A stretch of 64,000 nucleotides of DNA, taken from assembly GCA_017416145.1 (NCBI GenBank), contig JAFQDD010000010.1:29036-93035 (forward strand). Reading direction: 5' to 3'. The first letter of the stretch is position 1, and every line of letters begins with the position of its first letter. The stretch is from Spirochaetaceae bacterium. GTDB taxonomy: Bacteria; Spirochaetota; Spirochaetia; Treponematales; Treponemataceae. The notes under the pieces are model-generated. The model ran no database searches, was not told the origin of the DNA, and saw only the letters and a list, made by a program, of their open reading frames with translations. A program made the translations under genes and the position numbers. This document shows, piece by piece, positions 8,980 to 16,705 of the stretch.

Positions 8980-8995
8980 TGTGAAAAAAATCACA
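8980..8995 (-). promoter_or_regulatory. Rex operator downstream of the rex start site
   Basis: TGTGAAAAAAATCACA has the TGTGA-N6-TCACA form of Rex-family operators. It lies between the predicted transcription start of rex and its coding region, which fits autorepression. Confidence 0.65.
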
Positions 8996-9009
8996 ATCAC
9001 TATAATTTC

Positions 9010-9038
9010 ATTGTAATTTAAGATTTTATAATAGTCAA
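9010..9038 (-). promoter_or_regulatory. rex promoter
   Basis: On the minus strand TTGACT (9038-9033) and TACAAT (9015-9010) are 17 bases apart. Confidence 0.55.
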
Positions 9039-9067
9039 TGAAAGATGAGTAAATTCGCCACTTTAGT

Positions 9068-9083
9068 CGTGAAATATTTCACA
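9068..9083. promoter_or_regulatory. second Rex-like operator
   Basis: CGTGAAATATTTCACA matches the Rex form at all but the first base and has a perfect core palindrome (GTGAAATATTTCAC, 9069-9082). It is about 88 bp upstream of the first site and beyond the rex -35 box. It could support looping with the first site or control a plus-strand transcript toward 9374. Confidence 0.5.
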
Positions 9084-9168
9084 GTGATATAAAAGTTATG
9101 ATTAACCTAATATTTACAAAAACCTGACACACAATGTCAAGTTTTGTGTGGTATACTGATTTTACAAT

Positions 9169-9340
9169 GCGTAAGGGACTACTTGTAGCCTCGCTGCTAA
9201 TCTTTCAGTTTCTGCGTAAGGGATTGTAGCAACGCCGAAGGCGGCCACTGGACTGAGTTGCCGAAGGCAACGAGGGAAGCGGCTGGAGCGAAAGCGGAAT
9301 TGCGAAAAGCCCGACCTGTAGCGACTGAAAGGAGCGGAAG
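9169..9340. repeat. GC-richer dispersed intergenic repeat, copy A
   Basis: This stretch between the rex promoter and the ClbS-like gene is visibly richer in G and C than its surroundings. It contains GCGTAAGGGA twice (9169 and 9214). The segment 9220-9316 is bounded by GGGATTGTA and AAAAGCCCGACC; the same two blocks, 94 bases end to end against 97 here, bound an element at 21522-21615 on the other strand. A 20-codon frame at 9167-9229 has no ribosome-binding site, so I do not call it a gene. Confidence 0.5.
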
Positions 9341-9373
9341 GGTACGCCCAAAAAATAAAAAAGAGGTAAAAAA

Positions 9374-9922
9374 ATGGCTAGACCTAGAAATAAGGCAGAT
9401 TTGATTGTGGCTGCCACTGAAAACTTTGAAAAATTGGTAAAAATGATTGAAGAAATGTCTGATGAAGAAAAGGCTAAGGATTATGATTTTTCTGGAGATG
9501 AAAAAAAGAAGGAAGCTCATTGGGGACGAGATAAAAATGTGCGAGATATTTTGATTCATTTGTGGGAATGGCATAAATTGTTGTTGCGATGGGCAAAAAA
9601 TAATCGGGATTTGAAAAATGTAAAGATTCAGTTTTTGGAAGAAGGTTATTCTTGGAAAACTTATGGGGCTATGAACAAAGTTTTTTGGGAGCGAAATCAG
9701 GAAGTTTCGGAAAGTGAGGCTTTGGAATTGGTGAAAAAATCTCATTCTGAGGTGATGGAACTTTTAGAAGGATTTTCGGAAGCGGAACTTTTTGAAAAAG
9801 ATGTGTTTGACTGGGTTGGCGGTTCGGTTTTGGGTTCGTATTTTGTAAGCACAACAAGTAGCCATTACGATTGGGCAATGAAAAAACTTAAGGCTCACAA
9901 AAAATTGGTTTTGGGTAAATAG
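9374..9922 (+). CDS. ClbS/DfsB family four-helix protein
   Basis: This is a 182-residue protein of the ClbS/DfsB (DUF1706) group, DinB-like four-helix bundles. It shows the family's opening (MARPRNKADL), a conserved WGRDKNVRDILIHLWEWHKLL segment (residues about 50-72) and a late SHYDWAMKKLKAHK helix. One characterised member, ClbS, gives self-protection by hydrolysing the genotoxin colibactin; most members have no known substrate. It is followed by a WYL regulator and a GyrI-like protein on the same strand, so a stress or small-molecule-response cassette is plausible but inferred. Start supported by AAGAGG nine bases upstream. Confidence 0.85.
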   Translation: MARPRNKADLIVAATENFEKLVKMIEEMSDEEKAKDYDFSGDEKKKEAHWGRDKNVRDILIHLWEWHKLLLRWAKNNRDLKNVKIQFLEEGYSWKTYGAMNKVFWERNQEVSESEALELVKKSHSEVMELLEGFSEAELFEKDVFDWVGGSVLGSYFVSTTSSHYDWAMKKLKAHKKLVLGK

Positions 9923-9944
9923 TTTTGGGATTTTGAATAACAGG

Positions 9945-9977
9945 CAATAGGTAAAGGGTAATAGGTAATAGGTAAAA
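9945..9977 (+). repeat. short AATAGGTAA tandem array
   Basis: The 59-base gap before the WYL gene holds about four imperfect copies of a roughly 9-base unit containing AGGTAA. The last copy could serve as the ribosome-binding site for the ATG at 9982. Confidence 0.5.
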
Positions 9978-9981
9978 ACAG

Positions 9982-10902
9982 ATGATTTCTAGACTTTTTC
10001 AAATTGTTTACAAATTGATGGATTGTCCTCAGATGACGGCTAAGGAATTGGCGGCGGAAGTTGGGGTTTCTGAGCGGACAATTTATAGGGATGTGGAAAA
10101 ACTTTCTTTGGCAGGGATTCCGATTTATGCAAATCAAGGGAAAAATGGTGGAATTGCACTTTTGCCAAATTATGTCTTAGATAAAACTGTTTTGTCTGAT
10201 GATGAAAAGAAAAAGATTTTGGAATCTTTGAATGCTTTAAGTAGCCTGAACACAAACTTTAATATAGAAGAAACAGGTGATTTTGATAGTTTGAAAAGTT
10301 TTTTGGGAGATTCCAAAGGATTTTATGATTGGCTTGAAGTGGAATTTTCAACTTGGGGAAATCGTGTTCAAGATGAGAATTTATTTAATATTTTGAAGTC
10401 TGGGATTTTAAATCGGCAAGTTTTGAAAATAGAATATGCTAGTTTCAATAGCGAGATTTCTGAGCGAAAAATAAAACCACTAAAGATTTGTTTTAAAAAT
10501 GAATCTTGGTATTTGTATGCTTTTTGTTTTCTTCGAAATGATTACCGATTTTTTAAATTTTCTCGAATACATCGAGTGGAAAAATTGGACGAATATTTTA
10601 CTCCAGAAATCACTGGAAAAGTCTTGCCAAAAATGAGCGAACAATACGCAAATAATTTGGGAAGTCAAACTCGAGTAATTGTTGAAGTTGATTCAAAATT
10701 GTCTTGGCGTGCCTTTGATGAACTTGAAGTTTTAGAACATCTTGAAAACGGAAATCTTCGTTGTGCAGTAAATATTCCAGACATTTCTTGGGGAATTAGT
10801 TATCTTTTGTCTTTTGGAAGCGGAATAAAAGTGATTGAGCCAGATTCAGTAAAAAATATGCTTTTGCAAGAAATTGAAAAAATGCTGAAAAATGCAAAAT
10901 AG
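9982..10902 (+). CDS. YafY-type transcription regulator (HTH_11 plus WYL domain)
   Basis: This is a 306-residue cytoplasmic regulator. Residues 1-60 form a helix-turn-helix of the HTH_11 type (TAKELAAEVGVSERTIYRDVEKL). The centre to C-terminal part has the WYL ligand-sensing fold, recognisable in the segment ESWYLYAFCFLRNDYRFFKF near 180-200 and the following arginines. WYL proteins bind nucleic-acid or nucleotide ligands and act as regulators in stress and defence settings. It sits between a ClbS-like gene and a GyrI-like gene (only nine bases before the latter), so it probably controls this three-gene unit. Confidence 0.88.
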   Translation: MISRLFQIVYKLMDCPQMTAKELAAEVGVSERTIYRDVEKLSLAGIPIYANQGKNGGIALLPNYVLDKTVLSDDEKKKILESLNALSSLNTNFNIEETGDFDSLKSFLGDSKGFYDWLEVEFSTWGNRVQDENLFNILKSGILNRQVLKIEYASFNSEISERKIKPLKICFKNESWYLYAFCFLRNDYRFFKFSRIHRVEKLDEYFTPEITGKVLPKMSEQYANNLGSQTRVIVEVDSKLSWRAFDELEVLEHLENGNLRCAVNIPDISWGISYLLSFGSGIKVIEPDSVKNMLLQEIEKMLKNAK

Positions 10903-10911
10903 GAAAACATT

Positions 10912-11571
10912 ATGCCATTTGATTATAAAAAAGAATTTTCTGAGTTTTATTTACCTGCAAAAAAGCCTTCAATAATAAAGATTCCTGCTATGAATTTTGT
11001 AGCAGTTTCTGGGAAAGGAAATCCTAACGAAGAAGGCGGTGAGTATAAATCAGCCCTTGAATTGCTTTATGGCATTTCTTTTACGATTAAAATGAGTAAA
11101 ATGGCTTTGAAAAAAGATCCAAATGCTTGGCAAATTCCAAATTATTTTGATTATGTGGTTCCGCCTTTGGAAGGGCTTTGGTGGCAAGAAAATGTTGATG
11201 GAATTGATTATACTAGAAAAGACGAGTTTTCTTGGATTTCTATGATTCGGCTTCCAGATTTTGTTACTAAAGATATTTTTGGTTGGGCAAAAGAAGAGGC
11301 TACAAACAAGAAAAAAATTGATTTTTCAAAAGCACAGTTTTTCCATTTTGAAGAAGGCCTTTGTGTTCAATGTTTGCATGTGGGAAGTTATGATTCAGAA
11401 CCAGAAACAATAAACGAAATGAAAAATTATGCAAATTCTCAAGGCTATGAAGAAGATTTTTCGGAGGGAAGATTTCACCACGAGATTTATTTATCTGACC
11501 CAAGAAAAGTTGCTGCCGAAAAACTTAGAACAGTAATTCGGCATCCTGTAAGAAAAAGGTGTAAAAAATAG
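10912..11571 (+). CDS. GyrI-like small-molecule-binding domain protein
   Basis: This 219-residue protein matches the GyrI-like (SHV fold) stand-alone family seen beside WYL and MerR-type regulators. It has the early strand KIPAMNFVAVSGKGNPNE, a central WISMIRLPDFV block and the closing EIYLSDPRKVAAEKLRTVIRHPV. Such domains bind drug-like or other small molecules and buffer or sense them. It has no DNA-binding part, signal peptide or membrane helix. It is tightly coupled to the WYL gene. No convincing terminator follows. Confidence 0.85.
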   Translation: MPFDYKKEFSEFYLPAKKPSIIKIPAMNFVAVSGKGNPNEEGGEYKSALELLYGISFTIKMSKMALKKDPNAWQIPNYFDYVVPPLEGLWWQENVDGIDYTRKDEFSWISMIRLPDFVTKDIFGWAKEEATNKKKIDFSKAQFFHFEEGLCVQCLHVGSYDSEPETINEMKNYANSQGYEEDFSEGRFHHEIYLSDPRKVAAEKLRTVIRHPVRKRCKK

Positions 11572-11637
11572 TTTTTCAGAAAAAATAATCTAATTTTTTT
11601 TCTAACATAATTCTAATTTAACAATGAATAATAATAC

Positions 11638-11666
11638 TTGAAACCTGAAACAATATTTATTACATT
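11638..11666 (+). promoter_or_regulatory. promoter of the riboswitch-ATPase transcript
   Basis: TTGAAA (11638-11643) and TACATT (11661-11666) are 17 bases apart. The predicted start lies about 20 bases before the riboswitch aptamer. Confidence 0.55.
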
Positions 11667-11694
11667 ATATAAAGTAATAAAAATTTACACCGAA

Positions 11695-11838
11695 CAAAAA
11701 GGGAGTAGTTGCGCACTTTTGTGTGTTCTAATATTCGTCATCACGTTTTCTTATAAAGAAATCTGGATATTAGGCAATATAAATTGAACAAGACTTTTTG
11801 TGTACTAACTTATTAGTATGCAAAAAGTCTTTTTTTTT
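11695..11838 (+). promoter_or_regulatory. yybP-ykoY (manganese) riboswitch with terminator
   Basis: The aptamer has the GGGAGTAG block right after the 5' strand of P1 (CAAAAAG, 11695-11701), a CGTCATCACG loop segment (11736-11745), a later CTGG, and ACAAGAC running into the P1 3' strand (CTTTTTG, 11794-11800). That 3' strand is also the 5' arm of a strong terminator (11790-11800 with 11821-11831, then T8). The two helices are mutually exclusive, which predicts an ON switch: metal binding holds P1, blocks the terminator and allows export-pump expression. The family is Mn2+-responsive. Confidence 0.88.
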
Positions 11839-11862
11839 GCATACAACTTTGGAGGAAAAACC

Positions 11863-14490
11863 ATGAAAGAAATCTATCAAATCCCAAAAGATGAATTATT
11901 AAAAAATGTAAACGTAAAATCTGGACTATCCACAGAAAAGGCAAAGGAAATTTTAGAAAAGGATGGGGAAAATGTTTTACAAGAATCTAAGAAAAAAAGT
12001 GCTTTTTCGGTATTTTTAGGGCAATTTGCAGATTTATTGGTTATTATCCTTGTAATTGCCGCAATTATTTCAATGTTATCAGGAAATATTGAAAGTACTA
12101 TCGTAATTTTTGCAGTAATTTTGATGAATGCGATTCTCGGAACTGTACAGTATATAAAAGCAGAAAAATCTTTAGAATCTTTAAAAGCATTATCATCGCC
12201 TCATGTAAAAGTTTTACGAGACGGAATAAAGCAAGAAATTTTATCGAAAGACGTTGTAAAAGGGGATATTGTGCTTTTGGAAGCTGGAGATATGATTGTT
12301 GCTGACGGAAGAATAATAGAAAACTTTTCTTTGCAAGTAAACGAAAGCTCTCTTACCGGTGAATCCAACAATATCGATAAAACAGATTCTGATATTACAG
12401 AAGAACTTCCTTTAGGGGACAGAGTGAATATGGTTTATTCTGGAAGTCTTGTTACTTACGGCCGTGCAAATGTGCTAGTTACAGGAACTGGCATGAATAC
12501 AGAAATGGGAAAAATCGCCCAACTAATGAATGATACAAAACAAAAGAAAACTCCATTACAAAAAAGCTTAGACGATTTTGGGAAAAAACTTGCTATCATC
12601 ATTATGATAATTAGCTGTGTGGTGTTCGCTCTAAGAATCCTTCAGGGAGATAAACCTCTAGATTCCTTGATGTTTGCCGTTGCCTTGGCTGTAGCTGCAA
12701 TTCCAGAAGCTTTAAGTTCCATCGTAACAATTGTTCAAGCCATGGGAACAAAAAAAATGGCTACAGAAAATGCCATTGTAAAAGAATTAAAAGCTGTTGA
12801 ATCCCTTGGCTCTGTATCCGTAATTTGCTCTGATAAAACTGGAACCCTTACCCAAAACAAAATGACTGTTCAAGAAATTTATCTTGAAGAACAGTGTTTT
12901 AAACCAAATCAACTTGATTTTAGCCAAAAATCTCACGAATATCTTTTATTAAATGCAATGCTAAATAATGATTCTTCCATAAAAGACGGAAAAGGAATTG
13001 GAGATCCAACTGAATCATGCTTGCTAACAATGGCTCGACTTGCAAAATATGACAAAAATGGGATTACAGAAAATGATTTTAGAGCAACAATGCCTCGTTT
13101 AGAAGAAATCCCTTTTGATTCAGACAGAAAACTAATGAGCTCAAAATATATGATTCACAATGTTCCAACTGTATTTACAAAAGGGGCTTTGGACGTTCTT
13201 TTGGACAAAACCACAAATATTTTAACAAAAGACGGCATTAGACCAATTATAGAAAATGATAAAGGAAAAATATTAGAACAAAATAAAATATTTTCAGAAA
13301 ATGGACTTCGGGTTTTGGCTTTTGCCTACAAAGAATTAAAAGAAAATGAAACTTTAGCCCAAACTGGCGAAAACAATTACACATTCATAGGGCTTGTTTC
13401 TATGGTAGACCCACCACGTCCAGAATCAATTCAAGCAGTAAAAGACGCAAAACAAGCTGGAATTCGCCCCGTAATGATTACTGGGGACCACAAAGTTACA
13501 GCAACAGCCATTGCAAAACAAATTGGCATTTTTGAAGAAGGAGATATTGCTCTTACAGGTCAAGAATTGGACAAACTTTCTGATGAAGAACTATTCCGTA
13601 TTTTAGAAAAAGTTAGCGTTTATGCTAGAGTTTCCCCAGAAAACAAAATTCGCATTGTAGATGCTTGGCAAAAAAAAGGCAAAATCGTAGCAATGACTGG
13701 CGACGGTGTAAACGATGCCCCAGCTCTAAAAAAAGCCGACATTGGTGTTGCCATGGGAATTACAGGAACAGAAGTTTCAAAAGACGCTTCTGCAATGATT
13801 TTAGTTGATGATAATTTTGCTACAATCATCAAAGCTGTTTTGAATGGAAGAAATATTTACAGAAACATTATCAATGCAATTCAGTTTTTATTGTCAGGCA
13901 ATTTAAGTGCAATTTTTGTGGTTTTAATTTGCTCGGTTTTAGCTCTCCCAACTCCATTTGAACCAGTTCACTTGTTGTTCATAAATCTTCTTACAGATTC
14001 TTTACCCGCTTTAGCAATCGGCATGGAAAAAACAGATAAAAATCTTCTAAAAAACAAACCTCGTGATCCAAAAAAAGGATTTTTAACAAAGGATTTTTTA
14101 TTAAAACTCTTAGGATTTGCTTTACCAATTACTATAGTTACAATGATTGCATTTTATATGGGATTAAGAATTTCTCCTATGGTTGCAAGTTCTTGTGCGT
14201 TTGCAACATTGGCTCTAGCAAGACTATTCCACGGATTTAACTGTAGAAGCGATAAATCAATTTTTTCAATCAAACTTTTAAGCAACAAATGGACTGTAGG
14301 GGCTTTTTTAGCAGGAACCACATTATTGGCAATGGTGATTTTTATTCCATTTTTACGAAAACTCTTTTCTGTTGCTAATTTAAGTTTAGGTTTGGTGAGT
14401 TTAATTATAATTTTAGCATTTCTTCCAACATTACTAATTCAAATCGTAAAAGGAATTATTGATTTTAAAAAAAGAAAAAATAAATCGTAG
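11863..14490 (+). CDS. P-type cation ATPase, Ca2+/Mn2+ export type
   Basis: This 875-residue P2-type ATPase exports divalent cations across the inner membrane. It has the N-terminal cation-ATPase domain, actuator TGES (LTGESNN), phosphorylation site DKTGT with Asp324, nucleotide-domain TKGA, hinge TGDGVNDAPA, and about ten membrane helices. The M4 ion motif is PEAL, as in bacterial SERCA-like pumps. The Mn2+ riboswitch suggests manganese is a physiological substrate, as for other riboswitch-controlled pumps of this class; calcium remains possible. I start at 11863, after GGAGG at 11851. An in-frame ATG at 11818 lies inside the riboswitch terminator. Confidence 0.93.
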   Translation: MKEIYQIPKDELLKNVNVKSGLSTEKAKEILEKDGENVLQESKKKSAFSVFLGQFADLLVIILVIAAIISMLSGNIESTIVIFAVILMNAILGTVQYIKAEKSLESLKALSSPHVKVLRDGIKQEILSKDVVKGDIVLLEAGDMIVADGRIIENFSLQVNESSLTGESNNIDKTDSDITEELPLGDRVNMVYSGSLVTYGRANVLVTGTGMNTEMGKIAQLMNDTKQKKTPLQKSLDDFGKKLAIIIMIISCVVFALRILQGDKPLDSLMFAVALAVAAIPEALSSIVTIVQAMGTKKMATENAIVKELKAVESLGSVSVICSDKTGTLTQNKMTVQEIYLEEQCFKPNQLDFSQKSHEYLLLNAMLNNDSSIKDGKGIGDPTESCLLTMARLAKYDKNGITENDFRATMPRLEEIPFDSDRKLMSSKYMIHNVPTVFTKGALDVLLDKTTNILTKDGIRPIIENDKGKILEQNKIFSENGLRVLAFAYKELKENETLAQTGENNYTFIGLVSMVDPPRPESIQAVKDAKQAGIRPVMITGDHKVTATAIAKQIGIFEEGDIALTGQELDKLSDEELFRILEKVSVYARVSPENKIRIVDAWQKKGKIVAMTGDGVNDAPALKKADIGVAMGITGTEVSKDASAMILVDDNFATIIKAVLNGRNIYRNIINAIQFLLSGNLSAIFVVLICSVLALPTPFEPVHLLFINLLTDSLPALAIGMEKTDKNLLKNKPRDPKKGFLTKDFLLKLLGFALPITIVTMIAFYMGLRISPMVASSCAFATLALARLFHGFNCRSDKSIFSIKLLSNKWTVGAFLAGTTLLAMVIFIPFLRKLFSVANLSLGLVSLIIILAFLPTLLIQIVKGIIDFKKRKNKS

Positions 14491-14523
14491 AACAAAATAT
14501 CAAATATTTTTCAAAAAAAGGAT

Positions 14524-14551
14524 TTGCATTTTTATGAATTTAGTTTATGAT
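14524..14551 (+). promoter_or_regulatory. promoter of the exchanger transcript
   Basis: TTGCAT (14524-14529) and TATGAT (14546-14551) are 16 bases apart and precede the second riboswitch. A weak AT hairpin at about 14495-14511 may end the ATPase transcript. Confidence 0.45.
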
Positions 14552-14560
14552 AGAATAATC

Positions 14561-14760
14561 ACAAGGGAGTAGCTAGCATATTTTTATGTTTGCTTTGCCG
14601 TCAGTACGATTTATCAAATAAATCCGGTTCTGCAAGTAAATAGCGAGACTTGTCTGCAAAATTATTTCACAGGATTTTCGTCCTGTTAATGCAGTCATGT
14701 CTTGCAAAATTCCTACCTTTTATAGAATTACCAAGATTTGACAGCAAAAAAAATAGGAGT
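14561..14760 (+). promoter_or_regulatory. second yybP-ykoY (manganese) riboswitch
   Basis: The aptamer (14561-14653) has P1 ACAAG/CTTGT, GGGAGTAGC, the CCGTCAGTACG segment, CCGG, and GCGAGAC before the P1 3' strand. Downstream, 14646-14658 can pair with 14690-14703 (11 of 13 positions), which competes with P1. There is no clear terminator. Instead ATTCCTA (14709-14715) can pair with the Shine-Dalgarno TAGGAGT (14754-14760), so control of translation is likely. The aptamer call is strong. The expression platform is inferred. Confidence 0.83.
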
Positions 14761-14766
14761 CATGCT

Positions 14767-15735
14767 ATGGACATGGTAATTCAAATTCTTCTTTTAGTTT
14801 TGGGATTTGCACTTCTAGTAAAAGGTGCAGATTGGTTTGTTGATGGTGCAGCTGGAATTGCAACAAAATTCGGTATTCCACAGTTGGTAATCGGACTTAC
14901 AATTGTTGCAATGGGAACAAGTGCCCCAGAAGCAGCAGTAAGTATAACAGCTGCCTTTGCTGGAAATGCAGAAATCACAATCGGAAACATTGTTGGAAGT
15001 AATGTTCTAAATATTCTAATTATTTTAGGAATTACAGCCCTTGTTTATCCTGTAGCAGTGCAAAAATCTTCACTTATATTTGATATTCCTGTTGTTTTAT
15101 TTGCAACTGCAATACTTTTTGTCCTTGGATATGATGGAAATATTAGTCGTTTAGACGGCATTATAATGCTTGTAGTTTTTGTAGCATATTTATTTTTCTT
15201 ATTTTGGGATGCAAAAAGACCAAAAAAATTGGAATCAGTAGAAGTTCAACAAGAAGAAGCAGAAAATGAAGAAACAAAAAACGAAAGAAAAAATCTTTCT
15301 TTGCCAAAAGCACTAATTTTTACAGTAATTGGTTTAGTTTTAATTGTTGCTGGTTCAAACTTTGTAGTTAAATCTGCTACATTTATTGCAACTGCATTGG
15401 GATTAAGTCAAAGATTTATTGGATTAACAATCGTTGCATTAGGAACATCTTTGCCAGAATTATTTACATCTGTAACTGCTGCAATGAAAAAGAATTCTGA
15501 TATTGCTGTAGGAAATATCGTAGGAAGCAATATTTTTAACATCTTATTCATTGTTGGACTTTCTGGATTAATTATTCCAGTTCCATTTGACCCTGCATTC
15601 CGTTTTGACACACTTGTTTCTGGAGTAGCCGCAATTCTTCTATTACTTTGTAGTTTGCCTAAAAAACGCTTATCCCGTATTGCAGGTATTTTCTTCTTGA
15701 TTTGTTACGCAGTTTATTTTTATATGATTTGGTAA
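14767..15735 (+). CDS. Na+/Ca2+ exchanger family (CaCA, YrbG-like) cation antiporter
   Basis: This 322-residue inner-membrane antiporter has two inverted halves, each with the alpha-repeat signature: MGTSAPEAAVS with GNIVGSNVLNI, and LGTSLPELFTS with GNIVGSNIFNI. About ten membrane helices are visible, with an acidic loop (EEAENEETKNE) in the middle. The family exchanges Ca2+ (or other divalent ions) for Na+ or H+. Sharing a Mn2+ riboswitch class with the adjacent ATPase suggests both relieve Mn2+ overload. I start at 14767 behind AGGAG; the open frame upstream to 14650 is riboswitch sequence. Confidence 0.93.
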   Translation: MDMVIQILLLVLGFALLVKGADWFVDGAAGIATKFGIPQLVIGLTIVAMGTSAPEAAVSITAAFAGNAEITIGNIVGSNVLNILIILGITALVYPVAVQKSSLIFDIPVVLFATAILFVLGYDGNISRLDGIIMLVVFVAYLFFLFWDAKRPKKLESVEVQQEEAENEETKNERKNLSLPKALIFTVIGLVLIVAGSNFVVKSATFIATALGLSQRFIGLTIVALGTSLPELFTSVTAAMKKNSDIAVGNIVGSNIFNILFIVGLSGLIIPVPFDPAFRFDTLVSGVAAILLLLCSLPKKRLSRIAGIFFLICYAVYFYMIW

Positions 15736-15745
15736 ACTTTGTCAT

Positions 15746-15771
15746 ATCACCTCTCAGAAATGGGAGGTGAT
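15746..15771 (+). terminator. hairpin after the exchanger gene
   Basis: An 8-bp stem ATCACCTC/GAGGTGAT (15746-15753, 15764-15771) has a short T-rich 3' side. The 180 bases after it (15772-15955) are AT-rich and I see nothing else in them. Confidence 0.6.
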
Positions 15772-15955
15772 TTATCATTTTAAGCTTCAATTTCAAAATA
15801 ATAAACATTATCAATCCTATAATTTCAAACAATCTAAACGCCATCTATAGACTTTTTACATATCAAAGCCTCTTTCTATTAACAACAATAATTATTTTTC
15901 TTACATTTTCTAACATTTTTTCAAAAAAAATATTTAACATTTTACATTCTACCTC

Positions 15956-15980
15956 TTGACTATATATATATATATATAAT
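15956..15980 (+). promoter_or_regulatory. lipoprotein promoter with (TA)9 repeat spacer
   Basis: TTGACT (15956-15961) and TATAAT (15975-15980) are joined by an uninterrupted TA dinucleotide run (15961-15978). The spacer is now 13 bases, four short of the optimal 17, so gain of two TA units would create a consensus promoter. The -10 box lies 26 bases before the ATG, a normal leader. Confidence 0.55.
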
Positions 15981-16006
15981 GACCTCAAAATTTCATGGAG
16001 GGTTTT

Positions 16007-16603
16007 ATGAAAAAAATTCTAACTTTTTTAATGATTTTTGTGGCATTATTCACTTTTTTTGCTTGTGATACTGGCAATAGCAGCAGTGGAAACGGCGGTA
16101 ATGGAACATCTAATGATGTAGCTAAAGAATTTGCTGACTGTACCACAGATGTTGATTTTGAAAACGTAGTATTTTCTAATGGAAATTGGACTGTAATTGG
16201 CATCCAACAAAGAACAGAAGGAATTGCATCTGTAAAACTTCAAGCAACAGCAAAAGACAATTCTTTCACATACACTTCTGGAACTGGAGCAAATATCATT
16301 GATGCTTCCATAATGTTTAAAGAATACCCAGAACATCTGGATGCATTAAGAAATGCAAAAAATGATGAAGAAAAAACTGCTATGTCGTTTGGAGGGATGC
16401 CTGAAGGAGCAACTGTAACTTGGGATGGATTAATAGCCACTATGACTTTTCCTCTTAGTCAAAAAGACCTCGAAGCTGATGACTACAAATTTTCTTCATT
16501 TCCAGAAGACGCTGTTGTAAAATGCAATGCCGACAAAACAAAATATGTAATTTCTATTACTCATGAAGAAGCCCCAATAACATATTACATAGAAAAAAAC
16601 TAA
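16007..16603 (+). CDS. uncharacterised lipoprotein
   Basis: This is a 198-residue secreted lipoprotein of unknown function. A lipobox ending in FFAC places the lipidated cysteine at residue 20. A Ser/Gly/Asn-rich linker (SSSGNGGNG) tethers the domain to the membrane. The mature part has no motif I recognise; its alternating short strands suggest a small beta-rich fold, and it contains one KEYPEHLDALRNAKNDEEK helix. I start at the ATG at 16007, seven bases behind GGAGG, not the in-frame ATG at 15995 that overlaps it. Expression may vary with the (TA)9 promoter run. Confidence 0.8.
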   Translation: MKKILTFLMIFVALFTFFACDTGNSSSGNGGNGTSNDVAKEFADCTTDVDFENVVFSNGNWTVIGIQQRTEGIASVKLQATAKDNSFTYTSGTGANIIDASIMFKEYPEHLDALRNAKNDEEKTAMSFGGMPEGATVTWDGLIATMTFPLSQKDLEADDYKFSSFPEDAVVKCNADKTKYVISITHEEAPITYYIEKN

Positions 16604-16622
16604 AAAACAATTACTAAAACTG

Positions 16623-16658
16623 AAAAGCGTCTTGCCTACATTGCAAGACGCTTTTTTT
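16623..16658 (+). terminator. terminator of the lipoprotein gene
   Basis: A perfect 13-bp stem (16623-16635 with 16643-16655; arm AAAAGCGTCTTGC) with a 7-base loop is followed by a T run. Confidence 0.92.
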
Positions 16659-16665
16659 TGCAAAA

Positions 16666-16697
16666 AAAATGTCACCGCCCATAAGCGATGACATTTT
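16666..16697 (-). terminator. terminator hairpin, sister copy 1 of 3
   Basis: The 9-bp stem AAAATGTCA/TGACATTTT (16666-16674, 16689-16697) has an inner CGC/GCG. It lies just past the stop of the minus-strand ATPase gene. Near-identical hairpins occur at 18165-18196 and 18988-19019. Confidence 0.75.
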
Positions 16698-16705
16698 CTC
16701 CTAAG

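Noticed and set aside
9167..9229. 20-codon frame encoding a hydrophobic peptide (MRKGLLVASLLIFQ...)
   Set aside because: It has no ribosome-binding site and lies within a dispersed repeat.
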